A stretch of 64,000 bases of DNA from Streptomyces noursei (GTDB lineage Bacteria; Actinomycetota; Actinomycetes; Streptomycetales; Streptomycetaceae). The translations under genes were made by a program, and so were the position numbers. Under the pieces are notes generated by a model, which saw nothing but the letters and a program-made list of their open reading frames with translations, did no database searches and was not told the DNA's origin. Shown piece by piece: positions 26,671 through 35,985 of this stretch. Numbering within the stretch: the stretch's first letter is position 1; the number at the start of each line of letters is the position of its first letter. The stretch covers positions 8,184,001 to 8,248,000 of the forward strand of contig NZ_CP070326.1 in NCBI RefSeq assembly GCF_016917755.1, read 5' to 3'.

Positions 26671-27450
26671 ATGACCGCGCCACGCTCGTGGTCCTCCGAC
26701 GTGGAGGTCCTGGAGGTTCGTCGGGTGCGTCTGGTCGAGGTGGCCGCGCCGGGGCTGTCGGAGGACGAGCGGCTGGTCATGGACCGCGCCTGGAACGCGG
26801 CGGTGCGGGCCAATCCGAGCCTGTTCGACGGGCCGGTGGCGGCGAGTGCGGGGCTGGTGCGGGAGGAGCCGGACGGTGTGGTCCTCTCCTGGATGCGGAC
26901 GACCTACCGGCACTTCGCCCTGCGCCGGGTCCCGGGTGTGACGGCTTGGCTGCCGGCCCTGTTCGTCACCGTGGTGCAGCCCTCGGACGACGGGCGGATG
27001 CTGGTGGGGCGGCAGTCCTCGTGGACGGCCGCGCCCGGGCGTTGGCAGCTGCCCGGTGGGTCGATCGAGCCGCCCGCTCCCCACGCGCCTCTCGACATCG
27101 CCGCACTGCGTCGGAATGCCGTCCGGGAACTGGCCGAGGAGACCGGGAACGATGCGGCCCCGGACGACCTGGCCCTGTGGCTGGTCACCCGCGGTGTGCG
27201 CGGGAGCGTCGGCGTGGTGTTCCGCGCCCCCGGTCGGCCGGCGGACTGGCTGCTCGAACGTCATGCGGCGCTGGGGGCGTCGGAGCGGGCGAAGGGACGC
27301 GAACCGGAACTGGAGCGGGTTCGCCTGGTGCGCGCACCCGAGGAACTGTCGGGCCTGGGCGGGCCGTGCGTGGACCATCTGGAGCCCGTCGTCCGGCGGT
27401 ACGCGGGGAGGGCGTCTGGTGCGGAGGAGCGGGAGCCTGACGGGGCGTGA
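26671..27450 (+). CDS. Nudix hydrolase family protein
   Basis: A 259-residue protein with a Nudix domain at about 95-200. The box can be read as LPGGSIEP ... NAVRELAEETGND, but about ten extra residues (PAPHAPLDIAAL) separate the first Gly/Glu from the REL-EETG core. The N-terminal 90 residues (EVLEVRRVRLVEVAAPGLSE, then FALRRVPGVTAWLPALFVT) resemble proteins where the Nudix fold follows a small alpha/beta domain. ATG 26671 has AGGTGGGG upstream. Members cleave nucleoside diphosphates linked to another moiety; substrate unknown. The inserted box may mean altered specificity or loss of activity. Confidence 0.8.
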   Translation: MTAPRSWSSDVEVLEVRRVRLVEVAAPGLSEDERLVMDRAWNAAVRANPSLFDGPVAASAGLVREEPDGVVLSWMRTTYRHFALRRVPGVTAWLPALFVTVVQPSDDGRMLVGRQSSWTAAPGRWQLPGGSIEPPAPHAPLDIAALRRNAVRELAEETGNDAAPDDLALWLVTRGVRGSVGVVFRAPGRPADWLLERHAALGASERAKGREPELERVRLVRAPEELSGLGGPCVDHLEPVVRRYAGRASGAEEREPDGA

Positions 27451-27656
27451 GGAGCGCTTGTCGGGAGGCGTGCCAACTCCCGGTTCGCCCTGACGCCCCG
27501 TCCCGGTCCGTGTCCGTGTCCCTGTCCCGGTCCCTGTCGGAAGGTGTATCGGGCAAGGGGTTACCGTGTGAGGATCCGCCGGCCGCAGGGTGCGGTCGAC
27601 GGGTGGGCGGCCGCTCGACGCGTGCCGTCCGGACGCTCGATGAAAGGTACGGAGAG

Positions 27657-28412
27657 ATGACCAACGTGCGCGGTGAATCGATCGACCTGACCACTCCGGA
27701 CGGGACCGCCGACGCCTATCTCGCCCACCCCGACGACGGCGCGCCGCACCCCGGTGTGCTGCTCTACATGGACGCCTTCGGGCTGCGTCCGGCGCTGGAG
27801 GCGATGGCCCGGCGACTGGCCGGGCACGGGTACACGGTGCTGGTGCCCAACGTGATCCACCGTTCCGGGCGCGCCCCGGTGGTAGAGCTGCCGGAGTTCA
27901 TCGACCCCGGCGAGCGGCCCGAGCTCTTCGCCCAGCTCAGTCCCCATCTGCAGGCCCTCACCCCCGAGGTGGCGATGCGGGACGCCGCCGTCTACCTCGA
28001 CTGGCTGGCGGCCTCGCCCCTGGTCGCGGCCGGTCCCGTGGGAACGGCCGGCTACTGCATGGGTGGTGTCCTCGCGGTCCGTACCGCCGCGGCGTACCCG
28101 GACCGGGTCGCGGCCGCCGGCGCCTTCCACGCCGGCCGGTTGGTCACCGACGCCGAGGACAGCCCGCACCGGCTCGTGGACCGGATCACGGCGGAGCTGT
28201 ACTTCGGCCACGCCGACGAGGACCAGTCGATGTCGGCCGAGCACATCAAGGCGTTGGAGCAGGCGCTGGACGCCGCGGGGGTGCGGTACCGCAGCGAACT
28301 GTACGAGGGCGCCCACCACGGGTACACCCAGACCGACACCGCCGCGTACAACGCCGAGGCGGCGGAGCGGCATTGGCAGGCGCTGCTGGACCTCTTCGGG
28401 CGGGCCCTGTGA
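27657..28412 (+). CDS. dienelactone hydrolase
   Basis: A 251-residue alpha/beta hydrolase with the typical start (IDLTTPDGTADAYLAHPDDG), nucleophile elbow TAGYCMGGVLA with Cys near 140, Asp in HADEDQSM and His in EGAHHGYTQ. It is cytoplasmic and acts on lactones or similar esters. ATG 27657 follows GGAGAG closely and AAAGG further back. The DNA just upstream (27490-27545) is a run of repeated GTCCCGGTCC/GTGTCC units. The gene ends three bases before the end of the convergent lipoprotein gene. Confidence 0.9.
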   Translation: MTNVRGESIDLTTPDGTADAYLAHPDDGAPHPGVLLYMDAFGLRPALEAMARRLAGHGYTVLVPNVIHRSGRAPVVELPEFIDPGERPELFAQLSPHLQALTPEVAMRDAAVYLDWLAASPLVAAGPVGTAGYCMGGVLAVRTAAAYPDRVAAAGAFHAGRLVTDAEDSPHRLVDRITAELYFGHADEDQSMSAEHIKALEQALDAAGVRYRSELYEGAHHGYTQTDTAAYNAEAAERHWQALLDLFGRAL

Positions 28413-28415
28413 GGT

Positions 28416-28940
28416 TCAGCAACCGCTTCCGGTGGGGGTGAACTGTAGGCGGGCGCGGGCGTCCGCGCCGAGCGCCTGGTGGTAGGTGGCGGAGGTGACG
28501 CGGTACCAGACGCCGTCCTTGCGCGGGTTGCCGTTGACGTCGTCGAGTTTCACGCACCAGCGCTCCGGCCGGACCACTCGGCGGTAGGTCTCGGTCCCCT
28601 TGGCGGTCTTCCGGCAGTCCTGGTAGTGCTCGGTGGAGTACCAGGTCTTCTTGGTCCGGCCGCTTCGCTTGGTGTGCTTGACCTGCCTGGTGGCGGGTGT
28701 GCAGGTGGTGACCATGTGCGGGCGGGCGCCGGTGGTCGTCAGCCGGGTGAGGTGACGGACGTCGGCCCGCAGGCCGGAGACCGCGCTCTGTTGCGGCGGG
28801 GTGTCCTGACCGCTCTGGCCGGCGCCGCGACCGTCACCGTGCGGACCCGCGGCGCCGTTCCCGGCACCGCCGCACGCGCCCAGGCAGGCTGCGAGGAGCG
28901 CCACCAGTCCCGTGCGTACCAGTCGCTGCTTGTTGCGCAT
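28416..28940 (-). CDS. hypothetical lipoprotein
   Basis: A 174-residue lipoprotein with signal peptide MRNKQRLVRTGLVALLAACL and lipobox LGAC (Cys about 23). A Gly/Gln-rich spacer precedes a domain with four Cys and several Trp/Tyr residues (TTCTPATRQVKHTK, HYQDCRKT, RWCVKLDDVNG, GVWYRVTSATYHQA). I do not recognise the family. GGGAG precedes ATG 28940. It would be anchored on the outer face of the membrane. Confidence 0.8.
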   Translation of the reverse strand: MRNKQRLVRTGLVALLAACLGACGGAGNGAAGPHGDGRGAGQSGQDTPPQQSAVSGLRADVRHLTRLTTTGARPHMVTTCTPATRQVKHTKRSGRTKKTWYSTEHYQDCRKTAKGTETYRRVVRPERWCVKLDDVNGNPRKDGVWYRVTSATYHQALGADARARLQFTPTGSGC

Positions 28941-29064
28941 GTCTCCCTCTGCGGTCTGTGGGTCGGCCGTCGGGCCCGCCCCGGCCCCACGGCAGCGGTC
29001 AGGGTATCCGAGCCCCTGATCGCGGCCGGGGCCGGGGCGTCCGGCGGTCGCCGTCCGGTGGGTG

Positions 29065-29730
29065 TCAGCGTCTGAGCACCTTCCGCGACAGGACGTTGCC
29101 GAGCAACTGCGCTGCCTGCACCAGCACGATGAGGATGACGACGGTCACCACCATCACCCGGGTGTCGAACCGCAGATAGCCGTGGGTGATGGCGAGGTTG
29201 CCGACTCCCCCGCCGCCCACCGTGCCGGCGATCACCGAGAAGTCGATCAGCGCGACCAGCATGAACGTCATGCCGAGGATCAGCGGCCCCAGTGCCTCGG
29301 GCACCAGTACCGTCAGCAGGATCCGGACCGGGCCGGTGCCCATCGCGCGGGCCGCCTCGATGACGCCCGGCTCGACGGCGAGCAGATTGCTCTCCACGAT
29401 GCGGGCCACGCCGAACGTCGCGATCACCGTCATGGGGAAGATCACCGCGTCGGTGCCGACCGCCGTGCCGATCAACTCCCGTGTCATCGGGGACAGTACG
29501 ACGATCGCGATCAGTGCGGGCACCGGTCGGACGACGTTGACCAGGGTGCTCAGGACGACGAAGACGGCCCGCTGTTGGAGGATCCCGCCCTTGCGGGTGG
29601 CGTAGAGGGCCAGCCCGACGACCAGGCCGAGGAGGCCGGAGAGGGCGAGGGTGGCCAGCACCATGTACAGCGTTTCGCCGGTGGCTTCGGCGATCTTGGG
29701 CCAGAGCAGGCTCCAGTCCTGCTGGATCAT
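29065..29730 (-). CDS. metI: methionine ABC transporter permease
   Basis: A 221-residue permease with five to six helices and the MetI/BPD motif EAARAMGTGPVRILLTVLVP, which contacts the ATPase. The start ATG 29730 overlaps the metN stop by four bases (ATGA), so the genes are translationally coupled. It is the last gene of the metQ-metN-metI set, which imports methionine. Confidence 0.93.
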   Translation of the reverse strand: MIQQDWSLLWPKIAEATGETLYMVLATLALSGLLGLVVGLALYATRKGGILQQRAVFVVLSTLVNVVRPVPALIAIVVLSPMTRELIGTAVGTDAVIFPMTVIATFGVARIVESNLLAVEPGVIEAARAMGTGPVRILLTVLVPEALGPLILGMTFMLVALIDFSVIAGTVGGGGVGNLAITHGYLRFDTRVMVVTVVILIVLVQAAQLLGNVLSRKVLRR

Positions 29731-30587
29731 GCGCTCACCTCCGCCAGTACCGACGCGGCGACGGCCTCGTCCACGCCGTGCTTGCGCAGTGCGGCGGGGA
29801 GCAGGTCGAGGAGCGGCGACGCCTGGACGGCGCTGCGGACGAACGCCCGGGTGGTGGGGTGTTGCGGCGCGGCGAAGACCTCTCGTACCGGACCCGTCTC
29901 CACGATCCGTCCGGCGTCCAGCACGGCCATCCGGTCGCAGAGCGCCCGTACCACCTCCATCTCGTGGGTGATGAGCACGATCGTCACGCCCAGTTCGTCG
30001 TTGACCCGCCGCAGCAGGGCGAGTACCTCCCCGGTGGTCTGCGGGTCGAGGGCCGAGGTGGCCTCGTCGCAGAGGAGGACGGGGGGTTGGGTGGCCAGTG
30101 CGCGGGCGATGCCGACGCGCTGGCGCTGGCCGCCGGAGAGCTGTTCGGGGTAGCGGCGGGCCTGGTCGGCGAGTCCGACGAAGCGCAGTGCCTGGTGGGC
30201 CCGGTCGCGGGCCTGAGCCCGGGGGGTGCCGGCCTGCCGCAGCGGGTAGGCGACGTTGCCGAGGACAGTGCGGGAGCGGAAGAGGTTGAACTGTTGGAAG
30301 ACCATCCCGATGTCCCGGCGGGCGGCGCGGAGTTGGCGGCTGCCGAGTGCGGTGAGTTCCTGTCCGTTGACCGTGACGGTGCCGGAGGTGGGTGTCTCCA
30401 GCAGGTTGATCAGGCGCAGCAGGGTGGACTTGCCGGCGCCGCTGTGGCCGACGATGCCGAAGACGCCGCCGGGTGCGATGTCGAGTGTCACCCGGTCGAC
30501 GGCGCGCGTACCGCCGGTGAACTCCTTGCTGAGGTCCCGGAGTCTGATCAGCGGTCGGGGTGTGTCGGGTTGCTGCGAAGGGGTCAC
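29727..30587 (-). CDS. metN: methionine ABC transporter ATPase, short form
   Basis: ATPase of 286 residues: Walker A GHSGAGKST, Q-loop FQQFNLFRSRTV, signature LSGGQRQRVGIARAL, Walker B VLLCDEATSALD, H-loop LITHEMEVVRAL. The GTG start at 30587 overlaps the metQ stop (GTGA). E. coli-type MetN has about 340 residues because a C-terminal NIL domain senses methionine; here only about 50 residues follow the ATPase core, so the NIL domain is missing and methionine feedback may be lost. Transport role is firm from the gene set. Confidence 0.93.
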   Translation of the reverse strand: MTPSQQPDTPRPLIRLRDLSKEFTGGTRAVDRVTLDIAPGGVFGIVGHSGAGKSTLLRLINLLETPTSGTVTVNGQELTALGSRQLRAARRDIGMVFQQFNLFRSRTVLGNVAYPLRQAGTPRAQARDRAHQALRFVGLADQARRYPEQLSGGQRQRVGIARALATQPPVLLCDEATSALDPQTTGEVLALLRRVNDELGVTIVLITHEMEVVRALCDRMAVLDAGRIVETGPVREVFAAPQHPTTRAFVRSAVQASPLLDLLPAALRKHGVDEAVAASVLAEVSA

Positions 30588-31513
30588 GACGCCCCCTTGA
30601 GCTGCCGGTCGACGCGGGCCAGTTCCTCGGCCAGCTCGGCGGCGGAGAGGTCGAGGTGGACGGCGGTGCCGTTGGACGTCCGCCGGGCCTCGTCCTGGAC
30701 CGGTTTGCCGGCGTAGAGCTTGATCACCTTGGCGTAGTCCGGGTTGTTCCGGTCCTCGGCACGGGCCGCGATGACGTTGAGGTAGGGGCGGACGTCGGGG
30801 CTGTGCGGATCGTCCTTGAACAGTGCGGTCTCCGCGCGGATGCCGGACAGCGAGGCGACTCCGTCGTTGATGACCGCCGCGTCGACGTCGGCGAGCAGCC
30901 GGGGCGTCTGCTGGGCGTTGACGGGGGTGAGGCGCAGGTGGTGGGGGTTGGCGGCGATGTCGTCGGCGGTGGCGTAGAGCCCGGTGCCCTTCTTCAGCTC
31001 GATCAGCTTGGCCCGGGCCAGCAGCCGCAGGGCCCGGCCTTCGTTGGCGGGGTCGTTGGGGTGGGCGATGCGTGCGCCGTCCGGGAGGTCGGCGAGCTTC
31101 TTGGCCTTCTTGGAGTACAGGCCCATCGGGACGACGCTGGTGGGGGCCAGCGGCACGATGTCGGTGCCGTTCTCGGTGTTGGACTGGGCCAGGAACACCA
31201 GGTGTTGGAAGGCGTTGAGTTCGATGTCGCCGGCGGCCAGTGCCTTGTTGGGGAGGGAGTAGTCGTCGAAGGGCACCACCTCGACGTCGAGGCCCTGCTT
31301 CTTCGCCTCCTTGGCCAGCACGTCCCACTCGGTGGAGTCGCCGCTCACGCCGACCCGGATGCGGTGGGTCGCGGCCCCGGACGTGCCGCAGCCGGCGACG
31401 AGGAGGGTGAGGGCGGTCGCGGCGGTGGCTGCGAGGAGGGCCCGGCGGCGCGGTGCGCGGGGGCGTCTCGGTGCCGGGCGCCGGGTGGCGGTGTACGGGG
31501 TGGTGTGGTGCAT
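30584..31513 (-). CDS. metQ: methionine-binding lipoprotein (NlpA/MetQ family)
   Basis: A 309-residue substrate-binding lipoprotein. A long basic N-terminus (RRPAPRRPRAPRRRA) precedes the hydrophobic stretch and lipobox VAGC (Cys about 42). The mature part carries MetQ blocks: VEVVPFDDYSLPNKALAAGD, IELNAFQHLVFL, GARIAHPNDPANEGRAL. ATG 31513 has AAGGGAA eight bases before it; the open extension to 31612 is rejected. Overlap with metN indicates coupled expression. No SAM riboswitch is visible in the 95 bases before it, so it may be read from the opp genes upstream. Confidence 0.92.
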   Translation of the reverse strand: MHHTTPYTATRRPAPRRPRAPRRRALLAATAATALTLLVAGCGTSGAATHRIRVGVSGDSTEWDVLAKEAKKQGLDVEVVPFDDYSLPNKALAAGDIELNAFQHLVFLAQSNTENGTDIVPLAPTSVVPMGLYSKKAKKLADLPDGARIAHPNDPANEGRALRLLARAKLIELKKGTGLYATADDIAANPHHLRLTPVNAQQTPRLLADVDAAVINDGVASLSGIRAETALFKDDPHSPDVRPYLNVIAARAEDRNNPDYAKVIKLYAGKPVQDEARRTSNGTAVHLDLSAAELAEELARVDRQLKGAS

Positions 31514-31608
31514 CGTGCTCGTTCCCTTGGGTGGTGGGTGTGGGTGCGGGGCGCCGGGCTCTTGTGGAGCGGACGTGCCCCGGGTCGGGTGGCCGTGGGG
31601 CGGGCCGG

Positions 31609-33852
31609 TCACGGCGGTCCGGCGAAGTGGCAGGCGGCTGCGGCGCGGCCTGGACCGGGTGCGGTCAGCGCCGGGGTCTCCCGTTCGCAGCGGCTGCGCC
31701 GGTCGGCGCCGTGTGTGGGGGACATCGCCGCGTAGCGCGGGCAGCGTCCGCGGAAGCCGCAGCCGGTGGTCGGTCGGGTGGGGCTCGGCGGGTCGCCGGC
31801 GAGCAGGATCCGTTCGCGTCCGCGCTCGCGCACCGGGTCCGGCAGCGGTACCGCCGACAGCAGTGCGCGGGTGTAGGGGTGCCGGGGCGCGCCGAACACC
31901 TCGGCCACCGGGCCGTGTTCGACGGTGCGGCCCAGGTACATGACGCTCACCCGGTCGGCGATGTGCCGGACCACGGACAGGTCGTGGGAGACGAAGAGGT
32001 ACGACAGGCCGAGTTCGGCGCGGAGTGCGGTGAGCAGGTTGAGGATGCCGGCCTGGACGGAGACGTCGAGGGCGGAGACCGGTTCGTCCAGGACGAGCAG
32101 TTGCGGCCGGACGGACAGGGCGCGGGCGATGCCGATGCGCTGCCGCTGGCCGCCGGAGAAGGCGTGCGGATAGCGGTCCGCGTGGTCCGGGGAGAGGCCG
32201 ACGAGGCGCAGCAGCTCGGGTATGCGGGCGGCCGCCCGGGCCCGGTCGACGCCCTGGGCACGCAGCGGCTCGGTAATGATCTCGCCGACCGGGAGCCGGG
32301 GGTCCAGGCTCGACAGCGGGTCCTGGAAGACCATCTGGACGGTGCCGCGCAGTTGTCGGCGCGCGGCCCGGTCCAGGGTCCGGGTGTCGCGGCCGAGCAC
32401 TTCCACGGTGCCGCCCTCGGGCGCGGTCAGGCCGAGGATCTCCATCAGGGTCGTCGACTTCCCTGACCCGGACTCGCCGACCAGGCCCAGCGTCTCGCCG
32501 CGTCCGAGGTCGAGCTCGACGCCGTTCACCGCGTGGACGCTGCCCACCCGGCGTTTGACGACCGAGCCCTTGCGGACGGGGAAGGTCTTGGTCAGGCCGG
32601 TGACCTTCAGGACGGGTGGGAGGGTGTCCCGGTCCGGGGCGGGGGCGGAGGAGGCGGGCGGGTCGGGCAGGGGGTAGACGTCGGTGGCGGTCAGGCCGCG
32701 TTCGACGATGCGGTCCGCGTGCCGGCAGGCGGCGTGGTGTCGGCCCGGCTCCTCGGTGCCGACGGACAGCAGTGCCGGCTCCGCGGCCCGGCAGGCGTCG
32801 TCGGCCAGCGGGCAGCGCGGCGCGAAGGCGCAGCCGGTGGGCAGGTCGTGCGGCTCGGGCGGTGTGCCGGGTATCGGGATGAGGGGCGTGCGCGGGCCGG
32901 GGGCGGTTGCCCGGTCGGAGGTCGGGGCCGTGTCGCCGTGCGCGGGCTCCTTCGCGCCGGGCGCGGCGGCTGCGGCGTCCACCGGCGCGTCGAGCCTGGG
33001 CACGGCACCCAACAGCCCCATCGTGTACGGCATCCGGGGTGCCGCGAACAGCGCGGTGGCGGGCCCGGATTCCACCACCCGGCCTGCGTACATCACGGCC
33101 ACCCGGTCCGCCGTTCCCGCGATGACTCCCAGGTCGTGGCTGACCAGCAGCAGCGCCGCGCCGGTCGCGCGCTGTGCGGTGCGCAGCACGTCGAGCACCT
33201 GGGCCTGGACGGTGACGTCGAGGGCGGTGGTCGGTTCGTCGGCGAGCAGGACGTCGGGTTCGTTGGCGATGGCCATGGCGATCAGGGCGCGTTGGCGCAT
33301 CCCGCCGGAGAACTCGTGCGGATAGGCCGCGGCGCGCGTCGCGGGGTCGGGGATGCCCACCAGGTCCAGGAGTTCGACGGCCCTGCGGCGGGCGTGTGCC
33401 CGGGGGACGTCGTGGTGGGTGCGGATGGCCTCGGCGATCTGGTCGCCGACCCGGTGCACGGGGGTGAGCGCGGAGAGCGGGTCCTGGAAGACCATGCCGA
33501 CGCGTCGTCCGCGCAGTCCGGAGAGGGTCGCGTCGTCCGCCCCGACGACGTCGGTGCCGGCGATCGTGATCGAGCCGGCGACCCGGGCGGTGTCCGGCAG
33601 CAGGCCGATGGCGGCCAGTGCGACGGTGGACTTGCCCGAGCCGGACTCCCCCACCAGGCCGAGTACTTCCCCGCGGTGCAGCGTGAGGTCGACGCCGCGC
33701 ACGGCGGGTGCCGGGCCGCGGGGGCCGTCGAACTCGACGTGCAGGTCGCGGATGCGCAGCACGGCGTCGGTGCGCGGGGTGGCCGGGGCGGCGATGCCGG
33801 GCGGTGCGGTCGCGGACCGGCCCCCGTCGGGGGCTGTGCGCGGTGCGGTCAT
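31609..33852 (-). CDS. fused oligopeptide ABC transporter ATPase (OppD-OppF)
   Basis: A 747-residue protein with two complete ATPase domains, like OppD and OppF joined. The first (about 30-330) has GESGSGKST, FSGGMRQRALIAMAIA and VLLADEPTTALD, then the Cys cluster GCAFAPRCPLADDAC. The second (about 410-700) has GESGSGKST, FSGGQRQRIGIARALS and LLVLDEPVSALD, and ends with GCGFRGRCP. The Cys-rich tails match oligopeptide/dipeptide ATPases. The ATG 33852 overlaps the stop of the permease gene (ATGA) and has AGGAG before it. Acts with the two permeases and the lipoprotein 35986-37683 to import peptides. Confidence 0.93.
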   Translation of the reverse strand: MTAPRTAPDGGRSATAPPGIAAPATPRTDAVLRIRDLHVEFDGPRGPAPAVRGVDLTLHRGEVLGLVGESGSGKSTVALAAIGLLPDTARVAGSITIAGTDVVGADDATLSGLRGRRVGMVFQDPLSALTPVHRVGDQIAEAIRTHHDVPRAHARRRAVELLDLVGIPDPATRAAAYPHEFSGGMRQRALIAMAIANEPDVLLADEPTTALDVTVQAQVLDVLRTAQRATGAALLLVSHDLGVIAGTADRVAVMYAGRVVESGPATALFAAPRMPYTMGLLGAVPRLDAPVDAAAAAPGAKEPAHGDTAPTSDRATAPGPRTPLIPIPGTPPEPHDLPTGCAFAPRCPLADDACRAAEPALLSVGTEEPGRHHAACRHADRIVERGLTATDVYPLPDPPASSAPAPDRDTLPPVLKVTGLTKTFPVRKGSVVKRRVGSVHAVNGVELDLGRGETLGLVGESGSGKSTTLMEILGLTAPEGGTVEVLGRDTRTLDRAARRQLRGTVQMVFQDPLSSLDPRLPVGEIITEPLRAQGVDRARAAARIPELLRLVGLSPDHADRYPHAFSGGQRQRIGIARALSVRPQLLVLDEPVSALDVSVQAGILNLLTALRAELGLSYLFVSHDLSVVRHIADRVSVMYLGRTVEHGPVAEVFGAPRHPYTRALLSAVPLPDPVRERGRERILLAGDPPSPTRPTTGCGFRGRCPRYAAMSPTHGADRRSRCERETPALTAPGPGRAAAACHFAGPP

Positions 33853-34796
33853 GCTCCTGCGGTCCCTTCCGGGGCGGGGTGCCCCTGTTCGACGGGGTGC
33901 GACGGCCGCCGGGCAGCCCGTTCGCGGCGGCCGGGCGCCCGCTTCGTGCGTCGTCCCCGCGCCCGGTCCGAGGTCGGGTCCAGTGCGTCGCGCAGTCCGT
34001 CGCCGAGGAAGTTGACGGCGAGGACGAACACCACCAGCAGTCCGGCGGCGAAGAAGAACATCCAGGGGTAGGTGACGGCGGCCCCGGTACCGTCGGCGAT
34101 CAGGGTGCCCAGCGAGACGTCCGGCGGCTGTACGCCGAAGCCGAAGTAGGATAGGCCGGTTTCGCTCATCACCGCGCCGCCGACGGCGATGGTGGCGTCG
34201 ACGATCAGGAAGGACGCGACGTTGGGGAGGATGTGACGGACGACGATGCGCAGCGGGTGGACGCCCATGAGGCGGGCGGCGCGGACGAAGTCGCGTTCCT
34301 TGAGCGAGCGGGTCATCGAGCGGACCACGCGGGCGGTCAGCATCCAGCCGAAGGCGGCCAGCAGGCCGACGAGGACGAGCCAGCTCGCCGAGCGCAGCCG
34401 CGGCGAGACGATTGCGATGATCAGGAACGCGGGGAAGACCAGCAGCAGGTCGATGAGCAGGGTGGTCAGCCGGTCGGCCCAGCCGCCGAAGTACCCGGCG
34501 CAGGCGCCGGCGAACGACGCCAGGACGGTCGCGAAGAGGGCGACCAGCAGGCCGATCAGCAGGGACTTCTGGAGGCCGCGCAGCACCTGTGCGTAGAGGT
34601 CCTGGCCGATGCTGTTGGTGCCGAACCAGTGCTCCACCGAGGGGGGTTGGCGCAGTGCGGTGTAATCGATGTCGGTGTGGCTCCAGTGCGTCAGGAACGG
34701 GCCCGCGAAGGCGAGCAGGAAGAGCAGCAGCAGGAGCGAGGCGCCGAGGACGGCGTGGGGGTTGCGGACGAAGCGGCGCCGGGCGACGCGGTTCAT
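33849..34796 (-). CDS. oligopeptide/dipeptide ABC transporter permease (OppC/DppC type)
   Basis: A 315-residue permease. A short cytoplasmic start (MNRVARRRFVRNPHAVLGAS) leads into helix 1, then the OppC N-terminal block HWFGTNSIGQDLYAQVLRG, and the ATPase-contact motif VRAARLMGVHPLRIVVRHIL. GAGGAG lies before ATG 34796. Its stop overlaps the ATPase start by four bases. The basic C-terminal tail (RGRRTKRAPGRRERAARR) is longer than usual. Confidence 0.93.
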   Translation of the reverse strand: MNRVARRRFVRNPHAVLGASLLLLLFLLAFAGPFLTHWSHTDIDYTALRQPPSVEHWFGTNSIGQDLYAQVLRGLQKSLLIGLLVALFATVLASFAGACAGYFGGWADRLTTLLIDLLLVFPAFLIIAIVSPRLRSASWLVLVGLLAAFGWMLTARVVRSMTRSLKERDFVRAARLMGVHPLRIVVRHILPNVASFLIVDATIAVGGAVMSETGLSYFGFGVQPPDVSLGTLIADGTGAAVTYPWMFFFAAGLLVVFVLAVNFLGDGLRDALDPTSDRARGRRTKRAPGRRERAARRPSHPVEQGHPAPEGTAGA

Positions 34797-34806
34797 GTGC
34801 GGCTCC

Positions 34807-35790
34807 TCAGCTCGTGCGGACGCGCGGGTCGAGCGCGGCGTGCAGGACGTCGGCCAGGAAACCGGCGAGCAGCACCATGACCGCGGCGAACACGTTGACG
34901 GCGACGACGGAGTTGATGTCGCCCTTGCCGACCGCGTCGACGAACCAGGCACCCATGCCGTGCCAGCCGAAGACCTTCTCGGTGAACGCGGCGCCGGTGA
35001 ACAGGGTCAGGAACCCGTAGGCGAAGAACGTCGACATCGGTACGAGGGCGGTGCGCAGGCCGTGCCTGAGGACGGCGGTGCGGCGGCGCAGGCCCTTGGC
35101 GCGGGCGGTCCGCAGGAAGTCCGAGCCGAGCACGTCGAGCATGGTGCCGCGCTGGTAGCGGCTGTATGCGGCGGCGGTGCCGAGCGCGATGGCGAGGGTC
35201 GGCAGCAGCAGGTGCACCGCGCGGTCGCCGAACAGCGTGGGCAGGCTCCCGGTCAGGCCCGGGGTCTTCTCACCGGTGAAGGTGATGAGTTCGTGGCCGA
35301 CTGCCTGGTTGGTGCGGATGGCGCCGACCTTGAGCAGGACGGCGAGCAGGAACGTGGGGGTGGAGAGCAGCAGGAACGCGAAGAGGGTCACGGCGCGGTC
35401 GGAGAACCGGTACTGGCGCACCGCGCCCCAGGTGCCGAGGAGCACCCCGCCGACGGTGCCGAGGAGCGTGCCGGCCAGCAGCAGGCGCAGGCTGACGCCG
35501 ATCCGGCGGCCGAACTCCGTGCCGACGTCGGAGGAGTCGAGGGTGCGGCCGAGGTCGCCGTGGAGCGCGTGGCCGAGCCAGTTCCCGAACCGTTCCCACA
35601 GGGGTGTGCGGTCGTTGATGCCGAGCGCGGTCAGTTGGGTGTCGATCGCTTCGGGTGGTGGGGGTGGCTGTCTGCCTTCGAAGTAGCCGCGCGGCGACAG
35701 GGCGAGGGAGGACAGGACGTACGAGATGACGACGGCCAGGGCCAGCAACAGAGCGTAATAGCCGAGGCGTTTGGAGAGGTGGGCGATCAC
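34807..35790 (-). CDS. oligopeptide/dipeptide ABC transporter permease (OppB/DppB type)
   Basis: A 327-residue permease with about six helices, the large periplasmic loop of OppB proteins after helix 1 (PPPPPEAIDTQLTALGINDR) and the contact motif FLRTARAKGLRRRTAVLRHG. It starts with GTG at 35790. First gene of the opp block; ten bases separate it from the next permease. Its promoter must lie in the 195 bases shared with the divergent binding-protein gene. Confidence 0.92.
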   Translation of the reverse strand: MIAHLSKRLGYYALLLALAVVISYVLSSLALSPRGYFEGRQPPPPPEAIDTQLTALGINDRTPLWERFGNWLGHALHGDLGRTLDSSDVGTEFGRRIGVSLRLLLAGTLLGTVGGVLLGTWGAVRQYRFSDRAVTLFAFLLLSTPTFLLAVLLKVGAIRTNQAVGHELITFTGEKTPGLTGSLPTLFGDRAVHLLLPTLAIALGTAAAYSRYQRGTMLDVLGSDFLRTARAKGLRRRTAVLRHGLRTALVPMSTFFAYGFLTLFTGAAFTEKVFGWHGMGAWFVDAVGKGDINSVVAVNVFAAVMVLLAGFLADVLHAALDPRVRTS

Positions 35791-35985
35791 CGGTGGGAAT
35801 CCTTCACGGGGAGGCGGTGCGGCCAGACGCTATCGCACCGATCGGCCGCCGCCAGACTGCTGCGTAAACCCTTCATTGCAGCCTTGATAAATGCCCTGAC
35901 CTGGGTCTTTTAAAAGGTCTGGACCGGCTTACGGTGCCTGTGCGCCGTGGTCGTGCGGCGCCCGTCCACCGAGGGGAAGAGCAGC

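Noticed and set aside
26324..26674. Plus-strand frame before the Nudix gene
   Set aside because: Arg/Pro-rich with no family resemblance; probably non-coding.
31514..31608. SAM riboswitch before metQ
   Set aside because: The gap is only 95 G-rich bases without the conserved pairing elements of a SAM riboswitch.
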